A model generated the notes under the pieces. That model worked only from the letters and a program-made list of their open reading frames with translations, was not told the origin of the DNA and made no database searches. Made by a program: the position numbers and the translations under genes. Source: Methanothrix sp. (GTDB lineage Archaea; Halobacteriota; Methanosarcinia; Methanotrichales; Methanotrichaceae). Taken from it: 35,465 bases of DNA. The DNA lies in the NCBI GenBank assembly GCA_026394505.1, contig JAPKYC010000183.1:1-35465 (forward strand). Reading direction: 5' to 3'. Shown piece after piece: positions 1-9,077 of the stretch (its first letter is position 1; every line of letters begins with the position of its first letter).

Positions 1-960
1 ACCAACATGGAGGCTGGGATAGAGGAAGGCACAGCGCTCTTCGATCGATTCCAGCAAGCCGACAAATCGGAGTATGAAAACAGGATAATCTTCCTGACTG
101 ATGCCATGCCCAATATCGGCGAGACTGGAGAAATTGGCCTGTTCCGAATGCTGGAGGACAATGCCGATCGAGGAATTTTCACATCATTCATTGGAATTGG
201 CAGTGACTTCAATACCGAGCTTATGGAAGCAGGGATAGCAAAAATCAAGGGTGCCAATTACTACTCTGTAAATTCCGCTCTTGAGTTCAAGAAGCGCATG
301 GACAATGAGTTCGACTTCATGGTCACGCCGCTGGTCTTTGATCTGCGCCTCAAGCTGGATGCTCCGGGCTACGAGATTGAGAAGGTCTACGGCTCTCCTG
401 AGGCGGACCAGGCCACGGGCGAGCTGATGAAGGTCAATACCCTCTTCCCCTCTCAGGCAGAGGACGACCAGGTTAAGGGCGGAGTGATCCTGGTCAAGCT
501 CAAGAGGCTCTCCAATCAGGGGAACATGCGACTTAAAGTAGGCTACGAGGACAGAAATGGAGTGCAGGATAGCGATGAAGCCGAAGTGGATATGGCTGAG
601 GCAAGTGCCGATTTCTACCAGAACAGCGGCATAAGAAAAGCCGTGCTTCTCTCTCGCTATGCAGATCTGCTCAAGAACTGGATGATAGACGAGAGAAAGG
701 CGGCAGATAAGGGCTGGAAGATTGTGCCGTCCGTGACATTGGCTAATGGAATTGTGATTCCAGTGGAGCTGGGCGAATGGGAGCGGCAGTCTTTGCCCCT
801 GGCCGTCTCCGAGCCCTATCCAGAGTTGTTTGGCAGGTTCCGGGATTACTTCCAGATAGAGGCGCAGGCCATCGGCGACAGCACACTGGAGCAGGAAGAG
901 ACGATACTGAAGAAGCTGGAAGGCTTTGCTGGACCGATTATGGAAGGAGAGCGAAAGTGA
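1..960 (+). CDS. VWA-domain protein, C-terminal part (5' end outside window)
   Basis: The reading frame is open from the first base, so the gene starts upstream of the window and only its last 319 or so residues are visible. The visible part opens with TNMEAG, which fits the MIDAS threonine region of a von Willebrand factor A domain, followed about 30 residues later by the MIDAS aspartate strand (IIFLTDAMPN). The downstream GIGSDFN..LMEAGIAKIKGAN pattern resembles the YfbK-like VWA group. A beta-rich region of unknown role and a charged C-terminal tail follow. VWA proteins bind metal ions and protein partners; the partner here is unknown. The TGA stop at 958-960 is followed by a T-rich hairpin. 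Family assignment is good, specific function unknown. Confidence 0.85.
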   Translation, partial: TNMEAGIEEGTALFDRFQQADKSEYENRIIFLTDAMPNIGETGEIGLFRMLEDNADRGIFTSFIGIGSDFNTELMEAGIAKIKGANYYSVNSALEFKKRMDNEFDFMVTPLVFDLRLKLDAPGYEIEKVYGSPEADQATGELMKVNTLFPSQAEDDQVKGGVILVKLKRLSNQGNMRLKVGYEDRNGVQDSDEAEVDMAEASADFYQNSGIRKAVLLSRYADLLKNWMIDERKAADKGWKIVPSVTLANGIVIPVELGEWERQSLPLAVSEPYPELFGRFRDYFQIEAQAIGDSTLEQEETILKKLEGFAGPIMEGERK

Positions 961-991
961 AAAAAAGATGAAAACGGCCCCAGGATGATGC

Positions 992-1012
992 AGAGCCATT
1001 TTTTTTGGCTCT
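992..1012 (+). terminator. Hairpin with T-rich loop after the VWA gene
   Basis: AGAGCC (992-997) pairs with GGCTCT (1007-1012) across an A plus eight-T loop. It lies 32 bases after the VWA stop codon, in a gap where two genes converge. T-rich tracts terminate archaeal transcription, so this is a likely terminator for the plus strand. Confidence 0.5.
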
Positions 1013-1055
1013 TCGCCATTTTCCAGTGGCTAACTTCAGGTTATTATGGTCTTCC
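1012..1055 (+). repeat. Dispersed repeat, family A copy 1 (CCAGTGGC-type)
   Basis: About 44 bases match 32298-32341 at roughly 80 percent by eye: both read CGC-ATTT-CCAGTGGC, then an AACTT..GGTTA.TATGG block, then TC-CC. Both copies lie between convergent genes, so the repeat may act in 3'-end formation or be a small non-autonomous element. Confidence 0.55.
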
Positions 1056-1060
1056 AGTTG

Positions 1061-2149
1061 TTAGTTAGTCTCTGTGCGTACTCTCACTTCTTGCAGCGGC
1101 CTTCTGGTCGAATGCTCCGTGGCAGGGTTGGCATACCCCAGCCGGAAGGCCTGCTGCACCTGCATCATCCCTGATTGGGCAGGCAAGAGCCCTGCCAGCG
1201 CGGCCTTTGTCTGCTGCACCTCCAGTGCCTGGCTCATGGGATGCAGACTTATGCCCAGAGCCGTAGCAGCAAGCCAGAAACGCTCCAGGACCCTTCCCGC
1301 CTTGAGGGATGAGATGCTATCGTTTTTTGTTGTGCTGATGAAGCCTAGATAGGGCGTGCTGTTGATCAGCTCGGCGTCCTTTTTGGTTTGTTCCGGTCCC
1401 ATATCCAAAAAGACAACTGCCAACTGAGCCATCTTGGCCTGCATGCCTGTCGGCCCCATGACTCCCTGGCCCAGCCAGTGACCCAGCTCGCTCTTAAAGT
1501 CGGCATCGGAATACTGGATGTCATTTGCCTGCACCACCTGATCCAAGAAGCTTTTCTTTACAGCAGAATCTGAGGTTATGAAGATACTGACATTCGCATC
1601 AGAACTGAGGCTTTTTATCGTCTCCAGATCGGCTCCGGATATAGCCCGCAACTCGTAAGGGTTGCGGTTGGTCTGGCGGGAAAGGATGGCCGAGAAGAGC
1701 CGGGGATCGCCAGAGGAATTGGCAGCAGGCTGCAATACTACTTCAGCAACAAGATCCATTTCTCCCGGGAAGTAGGCAACGCTAGAGTTGTAACCGAAGT
1801 GGTCCGCCGCAATAATCAGATTTTCCAGGGCACAGCCCAAACTTATGTACAGCTCTCTCTGATCTGCGTCCGCAACCTGCAGCCGTCTTGATCTATCGGC
1901 AAAGACCAGGATACTGTCATTGGTGACGTTAAACCTCCAGGGCTGGCTGTTGTGGCTGGAGGGGGCGAGGATGGCATAATTGAGAAGGAAGGCAAGCTTC
2001 TCCTCTCTGCTAGCATTGGTGGGAAAGTCGCTCTCTTTCACATCCCAGGCTTGAAGCGAAGCCTCGGGCTGCATTAAAACCCCGGCCAGCACCATTCCTA
2101 TAATCAAGAATATGCTTATCACTACAACTTTAGTCGTCGATACTGCCAT
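1061..2149 (-). CDS. Acg-like nitroreductase-family protein, membrane-anchored
   Basis: The 362-residue protein starts with a hydrophobic segment (about residues 8-25) that should act as a signal anchor. It then carries the nitroreductase-type FMN-binding signature LAPSSHNSQPWRF (61-73), typical of the Acg/Rv3131-like branch, in which two half-domains form one fold. Members bind or sequester flavin, and many have no proven substrate. The start is supported by a GAGGCGG site a few bases upstream and a TATA-like box at 2192-2198. The gene is monocistronic and converges on the VWA gene. A stress or redox role is an inference from family knowledge; the substrate cannot be read from the sequence. 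Confidence 0.75.
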   Translation of the reverse strand: MAVSTTKVVVISIFLIIGMVLAGVLMQPEASLQAWDVKESDFPTNASREEKLAFLLNYAILAPSSHNSQPWRFNVTNDSILVFADRSRRLQVADADQRELYISLGCALENLIIAADHFGYNSSVAYFPGEMDLVAEVVLQPAANSSGDPRLFSAILSRQTNRNPYELRAISGADLETIKSLSSDANVSIFITSDSAVKKSFLDQVVQANDIQYSDADFKSELGHWLGQGVMGPTGMQAKMAQLAVVFLDMGPEQTKKDAELINSTPYLGFISTTKNDSISSLKAGRVLERFWLAATALGISLHPMSQALEVQQTKAALAGLLPAQSGMMQVQQAFRLGYANPATEHSTRRPLQEVRVRTETN

Positions 2150-2189
2150 GATCTGCCGCCTCGTGTCTGCTTTTGATACTGATGAAGTC

Positions 2190-2563
2190 CTATTTAAAGC
2201 CGGAGTGGATCGGGTCTGCGGGATTGGCGATCTGGATGCCTTTCTGGAATACTTCCAGGCTTTCTCGCCAGTCTCGCCCGGGCAGACGGACCGGATTGTG
2301 GTTACCGGATAGCCTGTAAGTTAGCAAATGTTGCTCAAGATCCCGGGCAGGTGCAATTCTCAGCATGCCTGCATCCTGCGCCAGCGCGGCTGGACCTGGG
2401 ATCTCTCAAGTACGTTCGCGAAATCCGCCCAGGCCTGGTGGCTGGTGATGGGCCTTCGGGAAGCTTGGCTTGGGATTAGCTGTCTGCAAGGGCCGGCGGA
2501 GGGAATGCACGTAATAGAGATACTAAATGCGGTTAGAATGATCAGACCGGCCCATATTCTCAA
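2190..2563 (-). pseudogene. Small secreted protein, frameshifted
   Basis: Two minus-strand frames join into one plausible protein of about 124 residues. The first (2360-2563, TTG start) begins with a strong signal-peptide-like stretch (LIILTAFSISIT) and continues to a helical stretch ending ADFANVLER. The second (2190-2405) opens just after a TGA and encodes 71 residues rich in ordinary protein-like composition, including RDLEQHLLTYRLSGN and GRDWRESLEVFQKG, ending at TAG. The switch lies near 2400-2430. Neither half matches a family I recognise. It could be a decayed gene, a sequencing indel, or programmed frameshifting. An ATG at about residue 14 of the second half could also start a separate 58-residue peptide. 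Confidence 0.45.
2192..2198 (-). promoter_or_regulatory. TATA box for the nitroreductase gene
   Basis: On the minus strand the sequence reads GCTTTAAATAGG, a good archaeal TATA box. A start about 25 bases downstream would give a leader of about 20 bases containing the GAGGCGG ribosome-binding site. The box overlaps the TAG stop of the broken gene upstream (2190-2192). Confidence 0.55.
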
Positions 2564-2601
2564 ATCCGTTCTAACCAGAGCTAAAAAACGATCGGATCGA
2601 C

Positions 2602-2609
2602 TTTATTTT
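2602..2609 (+). promoter_or_regulatory. Possible TATA box for the histidine kinase gene
   Basis: TTTATTTT inside an AT-rich stretch lies about 105 bases before the kinase start. A GGAGG site at 2696-2700 precedes the ATG. The box is only a fair match, and the leader would be about 80 bases long. Confidence 0.3.
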
Positions 2610-2713
2610 TACAATATCACTCTTTGAGCAATTTTGCCCGATGAAGGCAAACTACCGAAAGCTTCTTCGTTAAGTTCTTCTATCTCGAATGATAGGGAGG
2701 GACTAAGATCAAG

Positions 2714-5662
2714 ATGTTAGATTCGGCAGAAAGTGACAAGTTTTTATCTTTTCGCAACGCCGTTATTCTGGCCGTCACAATCATGCTGCTTCACTTGACA
2801 CTGGTGATTCTCAGCAAGATAAATGAGAGCCTCCTTCCCATTGAGGATGTATTTGTAACCATAACCAGCGGGCTGGCAGCCGCCGTCTTGTTTTACACAG
2901 CGCATCGATTGGTGGGCAGGGCCAGAAAAGCCTGGATAATGATTGCTGCCGCCATGTTGTTCAATACCCTTGGGGATTTATCCTGGTCGGTGATCGAGGT
3001 CGTCCTCCATCAGAATCCGTTTCCTTCGGTTGCGGACATCGGCTACCTCATGTTCTATCCTCTCTTCGCTTTGGGCATATTTCTTCTGCCGGAGGTACCG
3101 TTCTCTCCTCGGGAGAAGATCAAGATCCTGCTGGATGCTGGAATCGTTATTGTATCTATCACTTTGGTATTTTGGGTCTTGCTGATTGCCCCAATTGTTA
3201 TTTCTATAGAAGTATTTGATCTGGAATCGGCGGTTTCGCTGGCTTACCCCGTCATGGATTTGCTCCTTTTCATTGCTCTCATAGAGCTGCTCTTCAGAAA
3301 GCTCGACTCTCGTGGACAGGGTCCTATCATCATTCTGGCTCTCAGCAGTGCGATATTAATATTAACGGATGTGATCTTCAGCATTCAGATACAGCAGGGA
3401 ACATTCGTCTCCGGCAGCCTCCTCGATAGCGGCTGGGTGTTGAGCTACCTCTTTTTTGGGCTGGCAGGAATTCTGCAGATAAACATTCCACCATTGGAGA
3501 GATCTAGAGCTTCGGACTTCGTTCAAAACAGGAGGGCGGATTGGACTCACAACTTGCCCTTCCTTGGGATCAGTTCCGTCTTTTTGCTCTTCGTCTGGGG
3601 CCAGGAATTCTTGCGTCCCATCAACTATTCTATGGTAACCGCCACTCTCGGACTCCTCATTGGTCTGATGTTCATCCGTCATAAGGTGGTTTTTGATGAA
3701 AGCAATCAATCGGAAAAGGAAAAAGCCGCAATTCTTAGCGGCCTGAGAAAAGTGGCAGTAGAATACCTCGATCCTCAGATGCGCATCATCTGGGTTAATT
3801 CTTCAGTGAAAGAGCATCTCGGCATCCCCGTAGATGAAATCAAGGAAAAACACTGCTTTAAGATCATCCAGGGCATCGATACACCTTGTGAAGGCTGCAC
3901 AGCCATCAAAGCCCTGCAGACTGGCCAATCCCAAGAAGGAGAATTGATCACCCCTGACGGCAAGACCTGGCTATCTCGGAGCAGTCCTATCAAGGATGCC
4001 AGGGGGATGGTCACGGGAGTAGTCCACGTAGCTCTAAACATCAGCGATCGCAAGAAAGCAGAGAGCGCTCTGAAAGAGTCCGAACGTCTTCTTGCGAGCA
4101 TAATAAACTTCCTTCCTGATGCTACCCTCGTCATCGACAAAGAAGGTAGAGTCATATCCTGGAACCAATCGATGGAAAAGATGACCGGCGTCAAGGCCGA
4201 GCAGATCCTGGGAAAAGGAGATTACGAATACGCTCTGCCCTTCTATGGTGAGCGCAGACCGATACTCATTGATGCAGTTCGTGGATCAGATCCGGATTTT
4301 GAAAAAAAGTATGATTCTATAAAAAGGCAAGAAGACGGCACTCTAGATGCCGAAGCCTACATCCCCAATCTGAACGGAAATGAGATCTATCTCCTGGGAA
4401 GCGCATCGGCTCTCTATGACTCTGACGAAAATTACTGGGGGGCGATCGAATCCATCCGCGACATCACAAAGCGAAAACGTGCTGAGGAGGATCTGCAGAG
4501 GGCCAAGGAGAAAGCTGAATTTGCCACGCGAGCCAAATCCGAATTCCTGGCCAATATGAGTCACGAGATCCGCACGCCCATGAATGCCGTAATAGGCATA
4601 ACCGGCTTTCTGCTAGATGAGAACCTCACGAAGAGTCAGAGGGAGTATGTTGAAATCATCCGCCGCAGTGGAGATACGCTCCTCACCATCATCAACAACA
4701 TCCTCGATCTCACTAAGATCGAAACGGAGATGATTGAACTGGAGCGCCAGCCCTTTGACCTGCATGACTGCCTTGATGTGTCTCTGGATATGGTGGCCGC
4801 GGATGCCAAGAGGAAGGATCTGGACACAGAGTACACCTTCGTAGACTATGTTCCAACGGTGATCCTGGGAGATCCCACCAGGATCAATCAGATCTTGATT
4901 AATTTGCTCAATAACGCGGTGAAGTTTACAGAAAAAGGCAAAATCACCATCTCTGTTTCAAGCAGAGCGGTAGAAGACGGCAACTATGAAATCCATTTTG
5001 CAGTAAAAGATACGGGAATCGGCATTCCAGAAGATAAGATGGGACGCCTATTCCAGTCGTTTTGTCAGGTCGATGCATCGACAGCACGCCGGTATGGGGG
5101 CACCGGTCTCGGACTGGCCATAAGCAAGAGGTTAGCGGAGCTAATGGGAGGAAAGATGTGGGCTCTGAGTGAGGTTGGCAAGGGGTCTACTTTTCACTTC
5201 ACAATCATGGTGGAACCGACCTTCTGCGGGCCTATTGAAATAGGCAGGCATGAATCGAGGGTCGATGTCCAGGGAGATCTCAATAAAGGTTTGAGCATAC
5301 TGTTGGCAGAAGATAACTTGGTTAACCAGATGGTGACTCAGAAAATGCTCAATAAGCTGGGATATAGAGCGGATGTGGCAGCCAACGGCATCGAGGTTTT
5401 GCAGGCCCTAGAGCGTCGGCATTACGATGTGGTGTTAATGGACGTGCAGATGCCGGAAATGGATGGCCTGGAAGCTACCCAGGCGATACGTCAAAGATGG
5501 CCGGATGGGGAGCGCCCATCGATCATCGCTATGACCGCTTCGGCCCTCAAGGGCGATCGTGATATGTGTTTGGCTGCCGGCATGGATGACTACGTAAGCA
5601 AGCCGGTCAAGATAGAGATGCTGAGGGCCGCTCTGGTGGCTTGCGACAAGGGCTGCCAATGA
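2714..5662 (+). CDS. Hybrid sensor histidine kinase: membrane sensor, two PAS, HisKA, HATPase, receiver
   Basis: This 982-residue protein has about nine hydrophobic segments (residues 15-325), then PAS 1 (about 340-448) and PAS 2 (about 455-588). PAS 1 contains a cysteine cluster (C381, C392, C395) common in methanogen PAS domains, where a metal or redox centre is often suspected. The HisKA domain has the H-box SHEIRTP with phosphoacceptor H617. The ATPase has an N box (NLLNNAVKF), G1 DTGIGIP (D766) and G2 GGTGLGLA. The receiver (861-975) has acidic residues E866/D867, phosphoacceptor D910 and K963. Everything needed for phosphotransfer to its own receiver is present. No partner regulator or output gene lies nearby, so the signal and output are unknown. 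The start has GGAGG 13 bases upstream. Confidence 0.92.
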   Translation: MLDSAESDKFLSFRNAVILAVTIMLLHLTLVILSKINESLLPIEDVFVTITSGLAAAVLFYTAHRLVGRARKAWIMIAAAMLFNTLGDLSWSVIEVVLHQNPFPSVADIGYLMFYPLFALGIFLLPEVPFSPREKIKILLDAGIVIVSITLVFWVLLIAPIVISIEVFDLESAVSLAYPVMDLLLFIALIELLFRKLDSRGQGPIIILALSSAILILTDVIFSIQIQQGTFVSGSLLDSGWVLSYLFFGLAGILQINIPPLERSRASDFVQNRRADWTHNLPFLGISSVFLLFVWGQEFLRPINYSMVTATLGLLIGLMFIRHKVVFDESNQSEKEKAAILSGLRKVAVEYLDPQMRIIWVNSSVKEHLGIPVDEIKEKHCFKIIQGIDTPCEGCTAIKALQTGQSQEGELITPDGKTWLSRSSPIKDARGMVTGVVHVALNISDRKKAESALKESERLLASIINFLPDATLVIDKEGRVISWNQSMEKMTGVKAEQILGKGDYEYALPFYGERRPILIDAVRGSDPDFEKKYDSIKRQEDGTLDAEAYIPNLNGNEIYLLGSASALYDSDENYWGAIESIRDITKRKRAEEDLQRAKEKAEFATRAKSEFLANMSHEIRTPMNAVIGITGFLLDENLTKSQREYVEIIRRSGDTLLTIINNILDLTKIETEMIELERQPFDLHDCLDVSLDMVAADAKRKDLDTEYTFVDYVPTVILGDPTRINQILINLLNNAVKFTEKGKITISVSSRAVEDGNYEIHFAVKDTGIGIPEDKMGRLFQSFCQVDASTARRYGGTGLGLAISKRLAELMGGKMWALSEVGKGSTFHFTIMVEPTFCGPIEIGRHESRVDVQGDLNKGLSILLAEDNLVNQMVTQKMLNKLGYRADVAANGIEVLQALERRHYDVVLMDVQMPEMDGLEATQAIRQRWPDGERPSIIAMTASALKGDRDMCLAAGMDDYVSKPVKIEMLRAALVACDKGCQ

Positions 5663-5676
5663 TATCCGTTCTTTCC

Positions 5677-6345
5677 TCAAACCGGGGTTGTTGAGTAGCA
5701 GGAGACAGGTCGATTAAATACCGTATTGATGATAATCTTGCGCTTGGGCATTTTAGCAAAGTTGTTTGTCAGTATTTTATATTGATTGGTCGCGCCAACC
5801 TCGACGGCTTTAGGCCGCAGCGGAGCATAAACTGCAGTGCCGTTTATATTGCCCCGCGGGCTGTAGTCGCAGACCAAAATTTCGTATCCGCTGGAATTGG
5901 CCTTTGCGCATCCCACCTCTGCCGTTTCCTGCCAGATTATTTGCGTGTAATGGCTGACGGCACCGGGCGATCCTGTGGCGCTGACGGAAGGATACTCTCC
6001 ATTAATGAAACTCTTTTTTTCTTCACCCCATTGATCGACCATTTGGGTGAGATTCCTATGCAGGCTCGTTGTCGCAAGAGCAATATTTTGCCCGAAACCG
6101 GACTTGGGACAGTGTTTTTGCCTTCCTTGGGGCAGAAAGTTTGCGGCATTATAATCGGCGCACTCCTGGGCCTGATGGGAGAGGTTCTCAGACCAGTTTA
6201 GGGCAGTGACATTTACCTCGGCGCGATATCGATTTTGCGCGGCGAGAATCTCCTGCTTTTCATTGGATTTCAACTGCGCTTCAGTCGTGGCAAGCAGCAG
6301 AGCCGACAGTATGAATAGAAGAATGAGCATCTTTTTCTTATGCAT
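5677..6345 (-). CDS. Secreted CAP/SCP-domain protein
   Basis: The protein has an N-terminal signal peptide (about residues 5-23) and a complete CAP (cysteine-rich secretory protein, antigen 5, PR-1) domain. Recognisable blocks are AQNRYRAEV...ALNWSENL (36-55), FGQNIA (84-89), SHYTQIIWQ (141-149) with the conserved histidine, and LVCDYSPRGN (167-176). Several Asn-X-Ser/Thr sequons fit an exported archaeal glycoprotein. CAP proteins act outside the cell and are often lipid- or protein-binding; the archaeal function is not established. The ATG follows AGGTGAT, a strong match to the archaeal anti-Shine-Dalgarno. It ends 14 bases from the convergent kinase gene. The last 35 or so residues have no clear family match. 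Confidence 0.88.
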   Translation of the reverse strand: MHKKKMLILLFILSALLLATTEAQLKSNEKQEILAAQNRYRAEVNVTALNWSENLSHQAQECADYNAANFLPQGRQKHCPKSGFGQNIALATTSLHRNLTQMVDQWGEEKKSFINGEYPSVSATGSPGAVSHYTQIIWQETAEVGCAKANSSGYEILVCDYSPRGNINGTAVYAPLRPKAVEVGATNQYKILTNNFAKMPKRKIIINTVFNRPVSCYSTTPV

Positions 6346-6414
6346 CTCATCACCTTATTCGGATTGTTCCAGGGACAGGACTATTTTGGTGGGGGGATAT
6401 GTAAGCATCGGTTA

Positions 6415-7752
6415 CTATGATGATAATAAAGTGCTCTTGATGCTCCCGGCAGCCAGCATTCCCGTAGAAAATGCCGCTTGCAGGTTATAGCCTCCTGTAT
6501 CCCCGTCCACATCCAGAACTTCGCCCACCAGATACAGTCCTTTAACCAGCCGAGACTGCATGGTTTTGGGATTGACCTCCATCGTTTCCACTCCCCCTCT
6601 GGTAACCATGGCCTGGTTATAGCCGCAAAGATCGGACACGACCAAAGAGAGCGCTGTCAGATTATCAATCAAGCGATTTCGCATCTCTCTGGTCAATTGA
6701 GCCATTTGCAGATCGGAGGCCATCCCCGAGATCTCCAGAATTCTCTTTATCAACCGGGATGGGAGAGGCAGAGAAGAAGGCACAAAGCGAGGCAGATCCG
6801 ACAGCACAGACAATAAGCTCCTTCCTCCATCCTGTCGGGCCATGTCTACGAGCCATTTTTCCAGTGCATCTCGTTTGTCGGCGGGCGCAAAAGAGAGCTT
6901 CAAAACGTCTTCTGCTCTAATATATCTGGATAGGTCTAAAATTCCTGGGCCGGAGAGCCCCTCATGGGTAAACAGAATATCGCCCTGATGCTCTCTGATC
7001 TTTGCATGACGGTAGAGCGAGATCTTCATATCCGGGAATGAGAGCCCGGCCAGATCGGAAAAGGGATAATCCTTGATGAGAAGAGGGGTTAGAGCCGGCC
7101 CAATCTCAACTATGCGGTGGCCGAGAATGCCGGCAAACCTGTAGCCGTCTCCGCTCGAGCCGGTGGCAGGATAGGTGCACCCTCCCGTGGCTATTACCAG
7201 CAGCCTGCTGCCATAGCTGCCATTTTCGCAGTCCACTAAAAATCCATCCTCTTTCCTGGTTATGGACTTGACAGCCTGGTTGCACTTGATGACTACCCCC
7301 AATGCCCGGCATTGCTCTATCAAGATATTCAGCACGTCCCTGGCCTGTAAAGTCTCTGGGAACATCTTACCACCCTTTTCCCGTATCATGCCCAGTCCAT
7401 TTTCTTTAAAGAAGGAGATGAGATCGCTATTTGTGAAGCCGAGAAGAGCCGGGCGCAGGAATCTGCCATGATCTCCAAAATGATCAAGAAAGTTCCGAAT
7501 ATTTCCATCGTGAGTTATATTGCAGTGGCCGGAGCCCGAGATGAGGAGCTTATGCCCAGGGGAGTTCTTTTTTTCCAGAATCAGGATCCTTTTGCCCTTC
7601 TGCATGGAGTTTATGGCGCAAAAAAGCCCGGAGGGCCCGGCTCCGACGATAATCAGATCGTAATCTTCGGGTCCAGGCAAGAGCTCATCCATCTCGCCTG
7701 CTTCAGGTACATCGCCCAGATTGCTGCAGGTTTTTTTATGTAGCTTTGCCAA
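6415..7752 (-). CDS. HI0933/YhiN-family FAD-dependent oxidoreductase
   Basis: The N-terminal Rossmann motif IIVGAGPSG (34-42) is followed by the family-specific GSGHCN block (73-78), and the C-terminus has GEVLDVDGDTGGYNLQAAF, which closes the FAD site in HI0933-type flavoproteins. Length (445) is normal. Bacterial members include BaiN; the physiological reaction here cannot be assigned. The TTG start at 7752 has GAGG about six bases upstream; an ATG at 7692 would shorten the protein by 20 residues and keep every motif. The stop is TAG followed in frame by TAA. The CAP gene lies 69 bases downstream on the same strand and could be cotranscribed or have its own weak TATA (near 6390). Confidence 0.85.
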   Translation of the reverse strand: MAKLHKKTCSNLGDVPEAGEMDELLPGPEDYDLIIVGAGPSGLFCAINSMQKGKRILILEKKNSPGHKLLISGSGHCNITHDGNIRNFLDHFGDHGRFLRPALLGFTNSDLISFFKENGLGMIREKGGKMFPETLQARDVLNILIEQCRALGVVIKCNQAVKSITRKEDGFLVDCENGSYGSRLLVIATGGCTYPATGSSGDGYRFAGILGHRIVEIGPALTPLLIKDYPFSDLAGLSFPDMKISLYRHAKIREHQGDILFTHEGLSGPGILDLSRYIRAEDVLKLSFAPADKRDALEKWLVDMARQDGGRSLLSVLSDLPRFVPSSLPLPSRLIKRILEISGMASDLQMAQLTREMRNRLIDNLTALSLVVSDLCGYNQAMVTRGGVETMEVNPKTMQSRLVKGLYLVGEVLDVDGDTGGYNLQAAFSTGMLAAGSIKSTLLSS

Positions 7753-7822
7753 AGGAACCTCGCTACTCTCTATCAGACAGAATCAGTTGGACCCTGATTG
7801 GTAAAAAAGCTTTAGGAATCGC

Positions 7823-7830
7823 TTAAATAG
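7823..7830 (+). promoter_or_regulatory. TATA box for the 4Fe-4S protein operon
   Basis: TTAAATAG lies about 80 bases before the ATG at 7909, giving a predicted leader of about 55 bases with GAGGTG (7896-7901) as ribosome-binding site. The same AT block could also serve the divergent flavoprotein gene. Confidence 0.4.
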
Positions 7831-7908
7831 CTTTGCGTGCTCTATGCAAATTGGAAATATGACAAGAGACCTGAGATGAATGCATTGGAGATCTGAGGTG
7901 CTAGTAGT

Positions 7909-8517
7909 ATGCTAAAGATTACCCCTTATCTGGGAATCATTGTGCTGATAGTATCCATAGGCGGCATATTTTACCCCAAGCTTGGCTACTTCCTCTTGCT
8001 GGTCTTTGCCGGCCTGATGATAATTGCTCCCTTTCGAGGACGCTGGTTTTGCGGAAATCTCTGCCCGCGGGGAAGCTTTGTTGATTTTTGGCTGGCCCCC
8101 CTGAGCCGAAAGTTGAAGATCCCGCCACTATTTCGGAGCATGTGGCTGCGAGTCCCCATCTTCGTCGCTCTCATGGGATTCATGATCTTTCGCATTATAC
8201 AGACGGAGGGCATAGTGGACAGAATAGGAATGGTTTTTGTAACGCTTTGCATTCTTACCACATCAATTGCCATTCTCTTTGGCGTGATCATAGCCCCGCG
8301 GGCCTGGTGCTCCTTTTGCCCCATGGGAACGCTGCAAAGAGCAATGGGAGGCAAGAAGAACCAGCTCAAAGTGGACGCTGAAAAATGCATCGACTGCGGC
8401 AAGTGCCAGAAGGTCTGTCCTATGCAGCTTCCTGTAAACGAGATACTGGACAAGCCGGACTGCATCAAATGCGCCAGATGCGTGGAGGCTTGCCCGAGGC
8501 ATGCATTGAGTTTCTGA
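7909..8517 (+). CDS. Membrane 4Fe-4S protein, NapH/polyferredoxin type
   Basis: The 202-residue protein has about four membrane segments and two CxxxCP/CxxCP motifs at membrane borders (C48-C52 and C134-C137). These are hallmarks of the NapH/NosR/RdxA-like electron carriers. The C-terminus carries two complete 4Fe-4S clusters: C160, C163, C166, C170 and C185, C188, C191, C195. It should move electrons between a membrane pool and a soluble partner, but the partner is not encoded here. The DJ-1 gene starts two bases after its stop, so the pair forms an operon. This suggests a redox-stress role, which is inference. Confidence 0.85.
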   Translation: MLKITPYLGIIVLIVSIGGIFYPKLGYFLLLVFAGLMIIAPFRGRWFCGNLCPRGSFVDFWLAPLSRKLKIPPLFRSMWLRVPIFVALMGFMIFRIIQTEGIVDRIGMVFVTLCILTTSIAILFGVIIAPRAWCSFCPMGTLQRAMGGKKNQLKVDAEKCIDCGKCQKVCPMQLPVNEILDKPDCIKCARCVEACPRHALSF

Positions 8518-8519
8518 TT

Positions 8520-9077
8520 ATGAGAATTTTAATGCCCCTGGCAGAGGGCTTTGAGGAGATCGAGGCGGTAAACGTCATCGATATTTTGCGACGGGCCGAT
8601 GTGGATGTTGTTGTGGCGGGATTAAAGGAGGGCCCAGTGGTTGGCTCTCATAAAATTAAAGTGCTGCCTGACACCACCCTGGAAAAAATCGACTATCGGG
8701 ACTTTGACGGGCTGGTCCTGCCCGGCGGAGCACCGGGCTTTGTCAACCTGGGAAATGATGAGCGCATCTTGAAAATGGCTCGGGAGATGGACCGGGCGGG
8801 AAAGGTCGTGGCAGCGATATGCGCGGCGCCCTCTGTGCTCATCAAGGCCGGCGTCCTGCAGGGCCGACGGGCCACGGTCAGCCCATCCGGAAAGGCCCAG
8901 GTGCAATCCTGCGCGAACTTCAGCGAGGATCGAGTGGTGGTTGACGGCAACCTCATCACCAGCCGCGCTCCGGGGACGGCTCTGGAGTTCGCCTTGAAGC
9001 TGGTGGAGGTTCTGGCGGGAACAGAGAAGATGAGAGAGGTCAAGGCGCAGACGATGGCCATATGCCAGGGAGACTAA
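8520..9077 (+). CDS. DJ-1/PfpI (YajL-like) family protein
   Basis: This 185-residue protein matches DJ-1 over its whole length. The nucleophile-elbow cysteine is C101 (AAICAAPS), and E15 corresponds to the acid that tunes that cysteine's reactivity in DJ-1. The oxyanion region LVLPGGAPG is present. Family members act as protein and glyoxal deglycase-like or chaperone proteins, and the exact activity is debated. The ATG at 8520 was chosen because it starts directly at the first beta strand (MRILMPL) and follows the upstream stop by two bases. The open frame continues upstream into the ferredoxin gene, but that extension has no homologous sequence. Confidence 0.9.
   Translation: MRILMPLAEGFEEIEAVNVIDILRRADVDVVVAGLKEGPVVGSHKIKVLPDTTLEKIDYRDFDGLVLPGGAPGFVNLGNDERILKMAREMDRAGKVVAAICAAPSVLIKAGVLQGRRATVSPSGKAQVQSCANFSEDRVVVDGNLITSRAPGTALEFALKLVEVLAGTEKMREVKAQTMAICQGD

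Noticed and set aside
184-999. A 271-residue minus-strand open frame opposite the VWA gene
   Set aside because: It is antisense to a gene with clear VWA motifs and has no domain features of its own.
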